Shown here: positions 11,019-22,315 of the stretch, in pieces | How the letters are laid out: every line of letters begins with the position of its first letter | Numbering within the stretch: the first letter of the stretch is position 1 | Source of the DNA: Gymnopus androsaceus JB14 | Taxonomy: Eukaryota; Basidiomycota; Agaricomycetes; Agaricales; Omphalotaceae | Assembly: GCA_009733575.1 (NCBI GenBank) | Contig: ML769577.1 | Location: 61,896-125,895 of the forward strand | Direction of reading: 5' to 3' | DNA: 64,000 bases | Position numbers and translations under genes: made by a program | The notes under the pieces: model-generated | Databases searched by the model: none | What the model was told of the DNA's origin: nothing | The model's input: only the letters and a program-made list of their open reading frames with translations

Positions 11019-11669
11019 TTTCCTTACGCAGTGTCCGAGGACGTCTCCTTGTTCATAACCGGGCACCCAAACTGCCACAAGGAATGATCGCTCTTGAGCG
11101 AAATCGTTTCCTCCTTCTGTTGGCAGAGTTGTTTGCAACTCCAGGACTGTACGCCTCGTTGATCATGTCAACGGGGGCTACAGTCACCCCGGAAATCACG
11201 GTGTCCACCTTCCCGGACGACACACAAAATGCTACATTGGAGGATGTAGCGAGATTCTACGCCTCCCAAGGCATCACTGTCCTGATGGGGGAAGACACTG
11301 CTGTCTTTGCCCTCACATGGATCACAGCTTTCCATCCATCGGATAGCTTAACGGTCAACAAGGCTCTCATGATTCGAGGCCGAGTTGAAAGTGCACTGTC
11401 CACGGGGAATATTCCCCGCTGGACTCAATGATAACATGTGGGCACCTGAGGGCTTGGTCTCTCGCCCAAGTCATCCCATCCCCGGGGCAGGGTTCTTCCC
11501 CGCACCTCTCATCACAGATGATGGTGGTCTGCCCTACGACAGTCCACCGAATGCGATCGCGTCGAGCAGTAACTCGGCAGGAGCCCCAGGCTCTTCTTCA
11601 TTCAACACCGCTTCGGCCCAGTCTGAAGCACCGCCCACTGCCCCCATGGAGGGTATCAACGATAGTTAA
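10982..11669 (+). pseudogene. Unrecognised single ORF of the 967-bp unit (one-base frameshift)
   Basis: From the ATG at 10982 the frame is open to about 11417 (start MPPGIVCDSSNH). It then shifts because this copy has CCCC where the first copy (around 8628) has CCC. With the first copy's phase the frame would continue through a Ser/Pro/Ala-rich tail to TAA at 11667-11669, about 228 residues in all. The middle is hydrophobic (LLLLAELFATPGLYASLI) followed by an acidic-polar part. I recognise no domain. A gag-like or capsid-like protein of a small element is possible, as is a host gene fragment. The ORF can also be extended upstream without an ATG to 10865. Confidence 0.5.
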
Positions 11670-11688
11670 TCGTCTCATCGTACTACCG

Positions 11689-11813
11689 GTGCTCACCTCA
11701 GCACGCTATTGAGGTGAGTACCAGGCTTTGACTTTCACGACACGCTATCGTGAATGTCATAGCCCCAACTGCCCGACATGTTGATTAGATGCTCACAACA
11801 TGCTATTGTGAGT
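11689..11813 (+). ncRNA. Three stem-loops, copy 2
   Basis: Same arrangement as 10719-10842. In the third hairpin the change ACGACACG to ACAACATG turns a G-T pair into A-T and alters the loop to CATGCTA. Both changes are transitions at CpG sites, and pairing is preserved. Confidence 0.6.
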
Positions 11814-11872
11814 ACTCAATCTCCGGGTTTGTTTATTGATTGCTCCTGTGGACTCAATCTGGCCAGGGAGGG

Positions 11873-12600
11873 TGTAACACCCCGTTCCCTTATGCATACA
11901 TCATTATGTTACCCTTTTAATTCATTTCCTTTACTATTTAAAATACTTTATGTCACTATGTACTTTAGCTTTACACCATCACCCGCCGAGAATACCTAGA
12001 CAAATATACAGTCCAGTTGTGTTCTTTTGGGTGAAAGTAAGCTCTGACCTCACCAAGGTCTTATACAACTAGGCTCAAGTAGAATTTTTAGTAATATAGT
12101 TATTTAATAGGAAACTCACTGAATATATTGTTTGGAGATGTCTCAACAAACAATAATAAGTACTACCTTTGGAGATGGCTCAACTAGGGATCCTCACCAT
12201 AACCATATAATTTACAGTACTTTATGGGTGCCTCCTGGACACCTGCTAGTCCCCCTTAATGCCTCCTGTTAGAAGCTTGGATTGTTTTTGTTTCCCTCTG
12301 ATAGGAGGACTTAAGGGTTTCTCTCAGGTAATAGGTAGGTATTAGTAGAAATACAATATATTAGGTATTTTTGAGTCATTACCACTTACCAGTGCTTATA
12401 ACCTTTGGTGCTAAGCCTAGCAATGAAATACTTACACAGGAAACATGCTCAAGGAAAGTAGCAAGAAATGCAGTCAATATTAACTGGCCTGAGATACTAG
12501 ATTAGGTACTACACATGTTGCACCATGCCATAGATGGGAGTAGTACAGGACAAGAAAGAATACCACAAGAAAATGATAACACCACAAACTCCATACCCCA
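11873..12600. other. 3' flank of the 12.6-15.1 kb gene, duplicated at 7541-8269
   Basis: It starts TGTAACACCCCGTTCCC exactly where the hairpin unit stops. The start sequence resembles LTR starts of fungal gypsy elements (TGTAAC...), but no matching CA end, primer site or second LTR was found. The plus-strand ORF at 12515-12814 is antisense to the neighbouring gene's tail. Confidence 0.5.
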
Positions 12601-15101
12601 TTACTCATCATCAACATATGCATCCGATGCACCCTCATCTTCATCTTCAATACCATCAGGTATAGACACTACCATCTGCTTTACTTTACGTGCCTTTGAA
12701 GCTCGTGGTTTGATGGCAACACGCTCTTTTTTTCCTGAAGCCTCCTTTCCTTTCCTTTACCCTTGGCAACAGCTGTCAACTTTGCATTATCTTCCTTCTG
12801 CATACCTTTGTTGACCTCAACTCAATGCTGCTTCTGACCTTTTCCTGCACTGGTAGATGCCTTCCTCTTCCTTGGAGCAGTACCCACCTCATCCTCTGTC
12901 AGCTCTGCATCTCCACTGTCAACATCATCATCCCTCTGAGCATGTTTCTGCTTACGGTTACGGCCCCCAGTCTTGTTTTTCACCAGCTTCACCCTCTCTC
13001 CTGGCTCACGTTGAGCCTTGAGCCCTCAAATCTCCTTTGATGTGAGCTTGCACTAAGCAGCCTCATCTTCGGACCATGCCTCATAGAGTTCCTTTACATC
13101 ATTGACCTTGGTAAGGGATTGAGGTGATATCCTCTAGGCTAGCTATTAATGGAAACCTTGTAGACAGCTACAATGTTGCCTTTGTACTTGGTGTAGGCCA
13201 TAACCAAGTCCTTCATGCCAGTAATCTCCTCTACAAAAGGCTCAGCTGCAGTTCATCAGTCAGTAGAAGAGCAAATACCTAAGCCGCGGTTGATCAACTT
13301 GACTGTTGCCTTAGCCATGTCGGCCTTTGACAGCTTTTTTTTTACCCACTACATATGCATTTAGTATTTCCACACATGCTGATTGCATAAGGAAGCACTT
13401 ACAAGCCTCCTTCATGCAAACATAAGAGTCAAAACATTTCCCCATCTTTGCAAGATTGATCCAAAACTGATCCCGCAGGAAGTCATCACCTGGACCTGCT
13501 CCAAAAAACCCCTTTGCCGTGTCCTTCTTGAAGCTTCCGCAGGTTGTGATGCTGAAGGAATTAGTACTGGAGCTCAGATAAGCGTAGTCACACTAAACAG
13601 TATTACATAAGTTAGTGATGCAAAAAGTACAGGAAAGAAAAACATACCTGAGATTGTAGCAGATCTAGAGTCTTAGATGCTGCCTGCGCCATTGACTTAC
13701 TTGATACCCTCTGCACCTTTCCCTTGGACTCAGCCTCCTTCTCATCATAGTACTCCTCCTGATACTCCTTCATTTGAGCTGGATCTTTCATGATTTCCAA
13801 AAGCTCTTCATCCTCATGCAGAGCTACATGGATTTCTTCAAGCGTCTTCCGGTGGCCTGGACCAGCATCTAAACAAAATCCACTAAGAGAAATTGGTTCA
13901 CAGATATTACTACAATAGCTCACCTTTGTTCAACTTGTTACCTTTAAAATGCATCATGATGTTCCAGTCCAAAACTTTGCATCTGCTTTTGATGGGGGAA
14001 GAATACAATGCTAGCTGTTTCACATGGGCCACTTTATAGCCATGCACATCTGCAATACTTTTCAGCTTCACTTCATACTCCGTGGTAGTGCTGTTGATCT
14101 CATCCATGAGCTTCTCCTGCTTATCTACCCCTGACTGCTTCATCAACGCCCACTCCTCTGTCCCCATTGCTGACCTTTTCTTTCAAGAAGGTCAGGGCTC
14201 TGCAGCCACCTCCCTAGTGGCAGTCACTACAGTGCTGCTGGGCTTTTCAGGTGCAACAGAGTTCACGGTGACCATAGACTGGGAAAAACCTGGCTGAGAC
14301 TGAATGCATGAGTGAGAGGCACAACTGGCATCACCCAATTCAGAAGGAGCTGGCCCCTGGGTGGGAGAGTTAGCGGAAGGACCAAAGGCTGAAGCCACAG
14401 GAGGATCCAACGGAAGGGCAGGGATAGTGGCAGATGTAGATAAAAAGTTGCTGAAGCATCCGCAGTAGCAGGAGATTGGGCTGGAGGGGCAGAAGCTCTA
14501 GAATTGCAAGGTGCGGAAGGCCCTTCAGAGCGCTGGGAGGCAGGCTGAAGACTGAGAGGGGCAGGAGAAGCTTTGGATGTGCCATGCTCAATGGAGTGTT
14601 CAGACAACTGGGAAACTGGCTCCAAAGCATGACCAATTTTATTCGGTGAAGACATGAGTTTATCATAGGCAACACAATGAAGGATGTCTGCAGTTGAGAC
14701 AATCAGAGCTGAATCACAAGTACTAACATTGAAGCCAGCATCAAGCAAGTCCAAGTACCTAATCACCTGGCTCGATGATGGTTTTTGAACTGAGATTACG
14801 TGTAGTTGCTGAGAGTATTTATCTGAAAATACGGGGATGAGTTAATTAGAAAACAATGAAACAAAGAAGAAAAAAAAAACAGCAAGAAGTTAATTAGCAA
14901 AAGACGAAGCAACAAAAAACCAGAGACGAGCTAACGAGCAAAGGACAACACAAAGTAGAAATAAATCAAATAAAAAACCCCACCGATAACATCTTGGGTG
15001 CTTTTCGAGACTTGTGCAAGAGCCCCTGTTCCGGCCAATTGAGATGCGTCAATGGGTTCAGTGACCACAGGCTCTGCCCAAGTAAGTACAGATGGAGCCA
15101 T
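12601..15101 (-). CDS. Unrecognised multi-exon, repeat-associated gene (frameshifted)
   Basis: Reading the minus strand from ATG 15101 (MAPSVLTWAEP) gives successive coding blocks. There is a Ser/Pro/Ala-rich segment (14770-14190), then a well-formed helical block (EEWALMKQSGVDKQEK, KVLDWNIMMHFKG) at 14167-13925. A GT-AG intron at about 13870-13922 follows, then GPGHRKTLEEIHVALHED (13868-13640). A second intron ends near 13570. The next block is DDFLRDQFWINLAKMGKCFD, and the gene ends in a Lys/Arg/Asp/Glu-rich tail ending DAYVDDE, with stop codon at 12601-12603. Several one-base shifts (for example near 14440 in a T run) break strict continuity. No catalytic motif is recognised. The charged tail suggests a nuclear or nucleic-acid-binding role, which is an inference. 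The duplicated 3' end at 7541-8543 shows that the locus takes part in repeats. Confidence 0.5.
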
Positions 15102-15544
15102 TTCCTGGAAATACCAGATAAACAACATCTGTTGAAGCATATGCACAAACAAACTTTGAAGAAGGACTTTCAGCGGTGCTGCAAGGCAATGTGGGCTGGG
15201 ATTCACCATCAACTGTGGATCTGACAAATAAACTCTAACTAAACCTCACCATTGGCATTCATCCTCCCTGTTGTCATCTTCTGCAAGATCCATAGCGTCG
15301 ACAAAGAGCATGAACAAGAGTGAGTTGAGATGAACAATGAAATCAATTTGAATCTATTCTCATGTCATATGTCATATGTTGCATGACAAATCATATTTTT
15401 AGGAACAGTCACCATCAACACTGCCAAGCCTTGAGCCAGCCTTCCTACCACTATCAGCCATGCTCGCATCAATGCTCTAGAGCGTATGGGCCATGGTGAA
15501 GACATGCATGAAGGTGAGCTTCATCATTGACCTCCATGGTACCA
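15102..15544. other. Junction region, no feature recognised
   Basis: Possible upstream exon of the preceding gene (acceptor-like TTTCCAG just before its ATG). Beyond it lies the truncated end of the copia element. No LTR or polypurine tract is visible here, so the copia 3' LTR appears to be lost. Confidence 0.4.
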
Positions 15545-17056
15545 TCTGAAATTCCTGACAGTAAAACAAGAATTCTACCTCAATGCCCAGAAGTTGATTC
15601 TTGCAGCAATGCACGAATAAGGCTTTGGTGAAGATGCCTGCCGTCATGTTTTCGGTAGGGCAGTAAGTAAGACGAATTTTACCTTCCTCGATGATATAGC
15701 GGATGAAGTGGTATTGGATATTGATGTGTTTGGTCCTGGCATGAAAACGATCATCCTTCACCAATGCAATAGCGGAATGATTGTCTGACATGATAGGGAT
15801 CACATGATTAATGGGAACAAATATTTCCAATAAAAGATTCCTGAGCCAGATCGCTTCCTTTGCCGCATGGGTCAAAGCGATATACTCGGCTTCTGTGGTA
15901 GATAAAGAAATGGTATCCTGTCGTTTCGACAACCAAGATACTGCTCCGCCATTCAACATAAAAAAGTACCCGGAAATAGCATGTCGATCCTCTTGGGACA
16001 TACCATCCGCATCCGTGTAGCCTTGGACTATTTCCTCATTGCTCATACTGAGCCAAAAGGCTTGGGTGTATTTGAGATAGGCATAAACACAGCGTACACC
16101 ATTCCAATGAGTGATGCCAGGGTTTTGTGAAAAGTGAGCAAGGATAGAGACTGCATATGTGATGTCAGATCTCATAGTGATGGATAAGTACTGGAGAGCA
16201 CCAAGGGCCTCTCTGCAGGGTTTGTCATGCATAAAAGCAATATCCTCGACCATTTTGGGTGATTGGTGTTTGGTGAGGTGGATGTGGGGATTGAAGGGAA
16301 TAGAGAGTGGCTTTATATCCGAGAATCCATAGCAAGAGAGTATGGCGTCAATGTATGACCGCTGGGATAAGTGAATCATCCTGTTATGGAGAGATCTTTG
16401 GATCTCGATCCCAAGTAGCCAATGGATTTCTCCGGAATCAATAACTTTGATTATTGTACCAATATCTTTCTTCAGTTTCTCCATGATGGCCAGGGTTTTG
16501 ATAACCAATGTCATGTCGTCAACATGTATAAAAATGATGGTGAAGGGATTAGTGCAATAGAAAACAGCATGATCAAAATCAGACCGTTTAAACCCCAGTT
16601 GGGTTATGATTTCCCTGAATTGCATGTACCATTGTCGACCAGCTTGTTTAAGTCTGTAAAGTGCGAGTTTAAGCCATAAAGTTTGACCTGGTTTTACCCC
16701 TATATCAATGCCTGGAGGTGCCTTCATAACAATGCACTCATTGTCATCCAATTTCCCGTAAAGGTAAGCAGATTTTATGTCCATTTGGTGAATAATCATG
16801 CTCTTCTCTGCTCCAATGCTGATTATAGCATGGGCTGATGTAAGTTTTGCAACAGATGCAAAGGTTTCATCTGGGAAGTAGTCAATGTTTGGGATCTGAT
16901 TAAATCCATGTACAACAAGGCGAGCTTGGTGTCCTGTAATGTGACCTCATTCATCCTTCTTGGTCTGATAGACCCATTTGGATGTGAGAATATTTGCATC
17001 TGGAGGTGGAGTGACAATTGTGTAGGTTCCATGCTCCTGGAGTCTGGAGATTTCAT
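15545..17056 (-). pseudogene. Copia pol: reverse transcriptase and RNase H part
   Basis: The largest frame (15477-16799) carries the second half of the RT: MDIKSAYLYGKL, LYRLKQAGRQWY, the catalytic variant FIHVDDMTLV, and GEIHWLLGIEI. RNase H follows with YTDADG, SLSTTEAEYIAL, SDNHSAIALVKD and HINIQYHFIRYII. A short shifted frame (16823-17056) covers the start of RT. The last ~20 residues after LLGIEVE are probably read-through beyond the true element end. Confidence 0.9.
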
Positions 17057-17238
17057 CCTTCATGGCATTGTACCATTTGGAGCTGTCAGGTCGTCGCATA
17101 GCTTCTGCAACAGATAAAGGATCAGATTCGATTTCTGATGTTCACCTGACCTAGAGATGCAGTGAGATGTTGCAACTCATCACTTCCTTCTCCAAGTCCT
17201 TCAATAACATCCCTGATCTTCTTGGTGGGTTGTCTGAC

Positions 17239-18737
17239 TCATTTGCCAGATACTTTGTCTGGTGCAATTGGTTTGGCAATTTCTTCTGGAACTGGTATGA
17301 CAGGCTGTTCCGACTCGGTGACTGATTTTTCTAAATTTCCCAAATTTCCATCCTCCCCTTCAACAGGTTGGATCTGCCTGTCAGAGAAAACTATGTTCCT
17401 CTCTGTTGTGACAGTGTGATGTGTTGGCCAGTAGATGTAGTGACCATTTGATTCGGGTTCAAGTCCTATCCAGCGTCCTTCCTGGGCCTGTGGTTCCAAT
17501 TTGCCGGGTTCCTTTTCTCGTTTGACATAAACAATACTGCCAAAGGTGCAAAGATTAGTAATATCCAGTTTAATACCAAACCGTTCTTTGTATGGAGTAG
17601 CCATTCCAATGGCTTTCTTTGGCGTCCGGTTCCAAACATATACCGCATATTTCATCATGAATCCCCAAAGCCATTCCGGGAGTCCTGATGAGATCAAAAG
17701 ACTTCAAACTGCATTAAGCAAAGTTCAATGTGCACGTTCCACTATACCATTGTGTTCCGGGGTGTTGTGTACTGTGAGACGTCATTGTGTCCCAATACGT
17801 TCCAGATATGCCATAAATTTGTTACAGAGAAATTCTCCCCCTCAATCAGAGTGGAGAACTTTAACAGTTGTGCTGTATTGTGTTTGTAGACCTGTTTGGA
17901 GAACCATGTACTGTGCAAATGACTTGTACTTCAACTTCATTTGGGGTTCCTCCAACCAATCAGTTGCTTCGTCAACTAGAGTCAGTGTGTAAGTGCAATG
18001 GTTTACCGTCCTGACTTGTGCTGGTCCCCACACATCCATGTGGAAAATTTCTCCAAATTTCTCCGCACAGGGAGATGATCGCATCTGAGTGATAGGATAC
18101 CTGGATGCTTTCCCAAGCATACAAGCACGGCATTCTGGTTCATCCATTTGTTTTGGATCTAATCTGGTTCCATGAACCTGATTGTCTCGGAACATATGCT
18201 TCACGTAAGCATAGTTGAGGTGACCTAAGATGCAGTGTGCCTTGTAAAGAGATACCAATCTGCCAATCTTAGTCAAATAAGCATGTTCCCTCAATGGGAT
18301 CTGGTATAGTCCGTTAGTCTTTGGGATAACTCCCATGAGTTTTCCCTGGCAATCTCTGATCATCATTTTACCATTTGCGGTATGGATGGCATAACCATCA
18401 TCATCGAGTTTTCCCAGTGATACGAGTGTGTTGGGAGTGTCTGGACATAAAAGGGTGTGATGGAGCTTTAGCGTTTGGACCTCTTGTCTGTATGTGGGGA
18501 GATCAAGATGGAGAGTGCCGGAGATGTTTGCTGTGAAGGTTTCCGCATTAGCAGCCTGAATGATTTGTGTTGGAATCTCCCTTTGATTCCTGAGTTCGTC
18601 AGTGAGTGGCATCATGTGGGTAGAGCATCTGGAGTCAAAAAGAATTGCTCTGTAACTGTGGGCTGCAGCATAAGCGTGATCAACTTTTCCAATTCCCTCT
18701 TTGGTGTCATATTTGAATTTGAAGGAAGGAAAGAGGT
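17239..18737 (-). pseudogene. Copia protease, pre-integrase and integrase part
   Basis: 17842-18737 holds the protease site FDSRCSTHM (family usually DSGA/C, so Gly is replaced by Arg). The pre-integrase zinc finger has HCILGH and CRAC, and the integrase aspartates are in HMDVWGP and the truncated LHSD. 17239-17697 holds the integrase C-terminal part (WNRTPKKAIGMATPYKERFG, then GRWIGLEPESNGHYIYWP). The two frames are separated by about 145 bp with frame breaks where the catalytic glutamate should lie. Confidence 0.88.
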
Positions 18738-18739
18738 TA

Positions 18740-21700
18740 CTATGGTTGTTAGGGATCTTCCGATTTTTCAAAAATCGTGAATAACTTTATAAGAACTTAC
18801 CGGATTGAAAATCTGAGTACACAGTTAGAATCAGAGTGCTTTAAAACCCCTACCCCCTGACTTTGAGGTGATTCCGTGAGGTAGTTGAAGCGTCGGGCAG
18901 TGACCGAGCAAAAACAAGGATCTTCTGGACCCTGGTCACACAGAAGTCACATCAAGGCCGCTGTTCGGCCTTGTTCGGCAGTCTGGCACACTCGGCAACA
19001 CAGTCTTTGCGGCAGTTCTGCTGGTCATTTTCAGTAGCCCTAAGTCAAATACCCAGAGAGTAGATAGAAAATCTAATTATGAAAACTCATTGGTAGGAAG
19101 TACACTTGTAGCAGTACTGGAAATAGGAAGGGGACGAGGACGAGGACGAGGACGAGGAGGACGAGAACCAGCAGAAGACTGGGGGAGTGTATATGTAGAA
19201 AAGTGAGAATGAGGAGTGGGAGCGTACATGAACGAATCGCGAGTATGGAAAGTTGAGTTCAATGGGCACGGCGTATTCAAATAAGTAGGTAAGGATGAGG
19301 GGTTCAATAGAGAGTCTTCAAAGCTGGAGTGACACAAAGATGGTTGGAAAGGCGAATGGGATAGTGATTGTGGTGAATGCAACTGGTGTGGAGAAGATGG
19401 TCCCGGCGTTGGTGAACAATGACGGAGAGCTGGAGGAGGAAGCGGAGGGTAGTGAGAAGACGGTCCCAGTGTTGGTGAACGATGACGGAAAGCTGGAGGA
19501 GGAAGCGGAGGGTAGTGAGAAGACGGTCCGGGCGTTGATGAACAATGACGGAAAGCTGGAGGAGGAAGCGGACGGTGAGAAGAGGGTCCCGCGATGTTGT
19601 TTTCCTTTGGTGGATCCTTGCGCTTACGCGTTCGCTCAAAAAGACCAATATAACGAGGATGCTTCTTCAGCTCCTCATTGGCATCAAAATGAGCATTCAA
19701 ACGAACGCGAAGAGCATCCGCTGTAGTGTCCTCATGAGGAAGTTGGAGGGCGAAAGCAATATCAACCAGTTTAGACTTGTTCATGGTTTTCATATTGCCT
19801 ACGAACTCCGCACCTAGCCTTTCTTGTTCAGCCTGTCGAATAATATCTGCCCTCTCGGCCTCGCTCCTCTGTGCCCTTTTCCCTGCCTCAGCCTTCTTCT
19901 TATCAGCCCTCTTTGCTGGATCTTTAGCTACTTCCAACCTCGCTCCCCTGGATGTAAGTATCCGAGCTGAAGTAGTAACCCATTTCAATCGATCCTTCTT
20001 CGTCGTCTTTGAATTGAGCCGATGCTTGTAGACTGCAAACTGTTGACCAGCGAAGACCGCATGTGCCTGTGCAGCATCGCGCTGCTCCTTAAGCGAAGCT
20101 GACTCTTGCTTGAGACCAGCATTTTCCTGCCTAAGAAGAGCAATTTCACCTCGAAGTCGTTTGAGCTCTCGATTACGGTCCGAGGAACGAGAAAATGCGC
20201 TGGAAGACATGGAAGGAGTCGAGGAAGAGGTCCAAGAGCGGGTACGTCGTAAAGAATATGGTGTCGAGGATGTCTGTGATGATGGAGGGATTGAAGTCAG
20301 AGGTTGAGCGCCTGACAGCTCATCAGTGTCGCTGTCAGAGCCACGGAAGCTCGAGTCTGATTCTGATCCTGATTCGGAATCAGAATCAGAATTGGAACCA
20401 CGTTCTGGCCTTTCTTCCTCTTCCTCTCTCTGTCGTTCTTCCGACTCGAATAATTCCTCGGCATCGAATATAGCATCATCAGACGACGTGTCTGGAGCTC
20501 GTGGAAGCCGTCTAGGGAAAGAATCCGGAAGGTGAGCCTTTGTTGAAGATGGAATTGAAGGGGCAAAATCTGCGTCGGTAATGATACTGGGATTAAACGG
20601 GTTTATTCCAGATTTACACCAGGCCTGCGCAATAGTCCTTTGTTTGAACGCCCGCTTTCGACACTCCCAATACTCTGTCACAACATGGCGCAGATCCATT
20701 GACTTGCCTGTTTGCTCCAAAATCTCATCACAATGATTGAACCAGGCTGACTGGAGAGGTCCAAAACATCCGACATTGAGAGGTTGGAGACGATGGGTAG
20801 TATGGGAAGGAAGGCAAAGAAGGATGATATTGTTTTTGAGTGCGAGGTCGATCCAATCAAGGTTGATATGAGATGCATGTCCATCGAAGAGAAGGATAAT
20901 GGGCTTGTTAGAAAGACCGCTCGCCTCTCTTTGAGCAGTTGCTTGAGGTACGAAGTTCTGTTTAAACCATTGGAATCCAATCTCATTATCTGTCCAGCCG
21001 CTTTCGGAAGTTGCGAGCCTATTTTGCAAAATATATTATTAGTTTTTCGTTTGAGAATGTTAGGTATACACACAGAATATCATCATCAACATGCATCCAT
21101 TCCTCATACATCTTCGTTCCTGGGAACACGAAACCTGGCTTTATTGGAGCTGTACCATCCGCACAAACAGAATCAATGACCGTTACAAGCTGGAGGTCAT
21201 CGCTGTGTTGTCGGTACATCTTCATATCCTCTCGTGAAAAGAAGTACCTCCGCTGTGAGTTCTTCCGGCCTCCTCCCATCTGTATACCCTTCTCATCCAT
21301 ATTATAGACACACTCCCAAGGTATGTTGTCTTTCTTTAGCACCTGATCCAGCTCTTCAAAGTATGCATTCACAATCGGGAAGTTGAATGCTTGTGCTCGC
21401 TTGGGATCTAAGCCGCATCCTCGCGCAGCTTTGAGTGCATCTTTGTTTTGCTGGAGGAAGGTTCGAATCCATGACGGCGACACGCTATTTTCAGTCACGG
21501 TTAGCCCCTTTGCTTCCATGAGGCCTTTCACCTTTGGTCGAAGGGTGCGTTTGCAAACTGGTATTCCAGCGAGACCAAGATACCGTATCCAATCAACGAG
21601 TACCTTTTTCTCTGCCTCATTGAGTAGCATTTCTGCTTCATGGGCTTTATTCCTTGGTTGTATACCCTTGAGTTGGTTTCGAAGGGTATCATAAGGAACA

Positions 21701-22313
21701 TTGTAATCTCTGGATGCTTGTCGTGCAGTGTATTTTGGATTGGTGGATATGAATAACGACTGTTTTGCTTGCTGGAGGCGGATTTCTATGTCGTCGTTAA
21801 CTATCTGAGGCTTCCGTGTTGTACTACAAAGGTGCTTGGCCTTGGTCATGGCTTCGAGTGGCTTCGAGTGGTGAGTGAGGTTCAAATCACTAAGTTGCTT
21901 AACATTGCCGACCTACGGCAAAGCTCGGCATGACCACTGTCACGCTGGAACCTCTTATCACTTTTGTTTGCTCGTCGAAGACTTAGAATCCTAATGGAAT
22001 GCTAAGAAATTTGGGATGAGAAATCCAAAGAACCATATCTAACCGCCTATATACTTGGACCAGCAGTTTCTATACATTTTTGTCCTGTTCCTGGCTGTTT
22101 GATGCTAAAGTACACTCAAATCATTTGGTGTTTTTGTCGTTTATTCACTAGTCCTTCAGAGAGACCTTACTTTGAGTAGATAATCAAGTAGAATGACATT
22201 GAAATAACAACTACAGAAAAGGCTAGAAGCTGAAAATGACCCAAATGCTCGCAATCGAGTGTTTTTTGGAAATCGGAAGATCCCTGTTGATCGAAGATCC
22301 CTAACAACCATAG
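18740..22313 (-). mobile_element. pogo/Tigger-like (Tc1/mariner superfamily) transposon inserted in copia
   Basis: There are perfect 21-bp terminal inverted repeats at 18740-18760 and 22293-22313 (beginning CTATGGTTGTTAGGG). TA is duplicated at 18738-18739 and 22314-22315. A degenerate second AGGGATCTTCCGAT motif lies just inside each end. Total length is 3574 bp, with one transposase gene on the minus strand. Removing the insert and one TA rejoins the copia coding phase without loss, so the insertion is exact and comparatively young. Confidence 0.95.
19077..21885 (-). CDS. DDE-1 family transposase with HTH/CENP-B-type N-terminus
   Basis: Two exons, 21885-21074 and 21018-19077, are joined over a 55-bp intron (21019-21073; donor GTGTGT, acceptor AAAATAG). 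Predicted length is 917 residues. Residues ~45-75 look like a psq-type helix-turn-helix (YTARQASRDYNVPYDTLRNQL region). A CENP-B-type DNA-binding part follows to ~155. The DDE core has Asp197 (YNMDEKG) and Asp316 (LLFDGHASH). In the third site the family motif PLDVG reads PLNVG (Asn352), so the copy may be inactive. The C-terminal half adds an acidic Ser/Asp/Glu stretch, a coiled coil (RELKRLRGEIALLRQEN), a SAP-like segment and three Pro-rich repeats (GPSSHYPPLPPP). The role is cut-and-paste transposition in the nucleus. Confidence 0.88.
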
Positions 22314-22315
22314 TA

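Noticed and set aside
11873..12600. Intact LTR starting TGTAAC
   Set aside because: The start fits an LTR but no end, target duplication or partner was found, and a gene tail lies within the repeated block.
19295..19726. Plus-strand ORF with repeated EEEAEGSEKTV units
   Set aside because: Antisense shadow of the Pro-rich repeats at the C-terminus of the pogo-like transposase.
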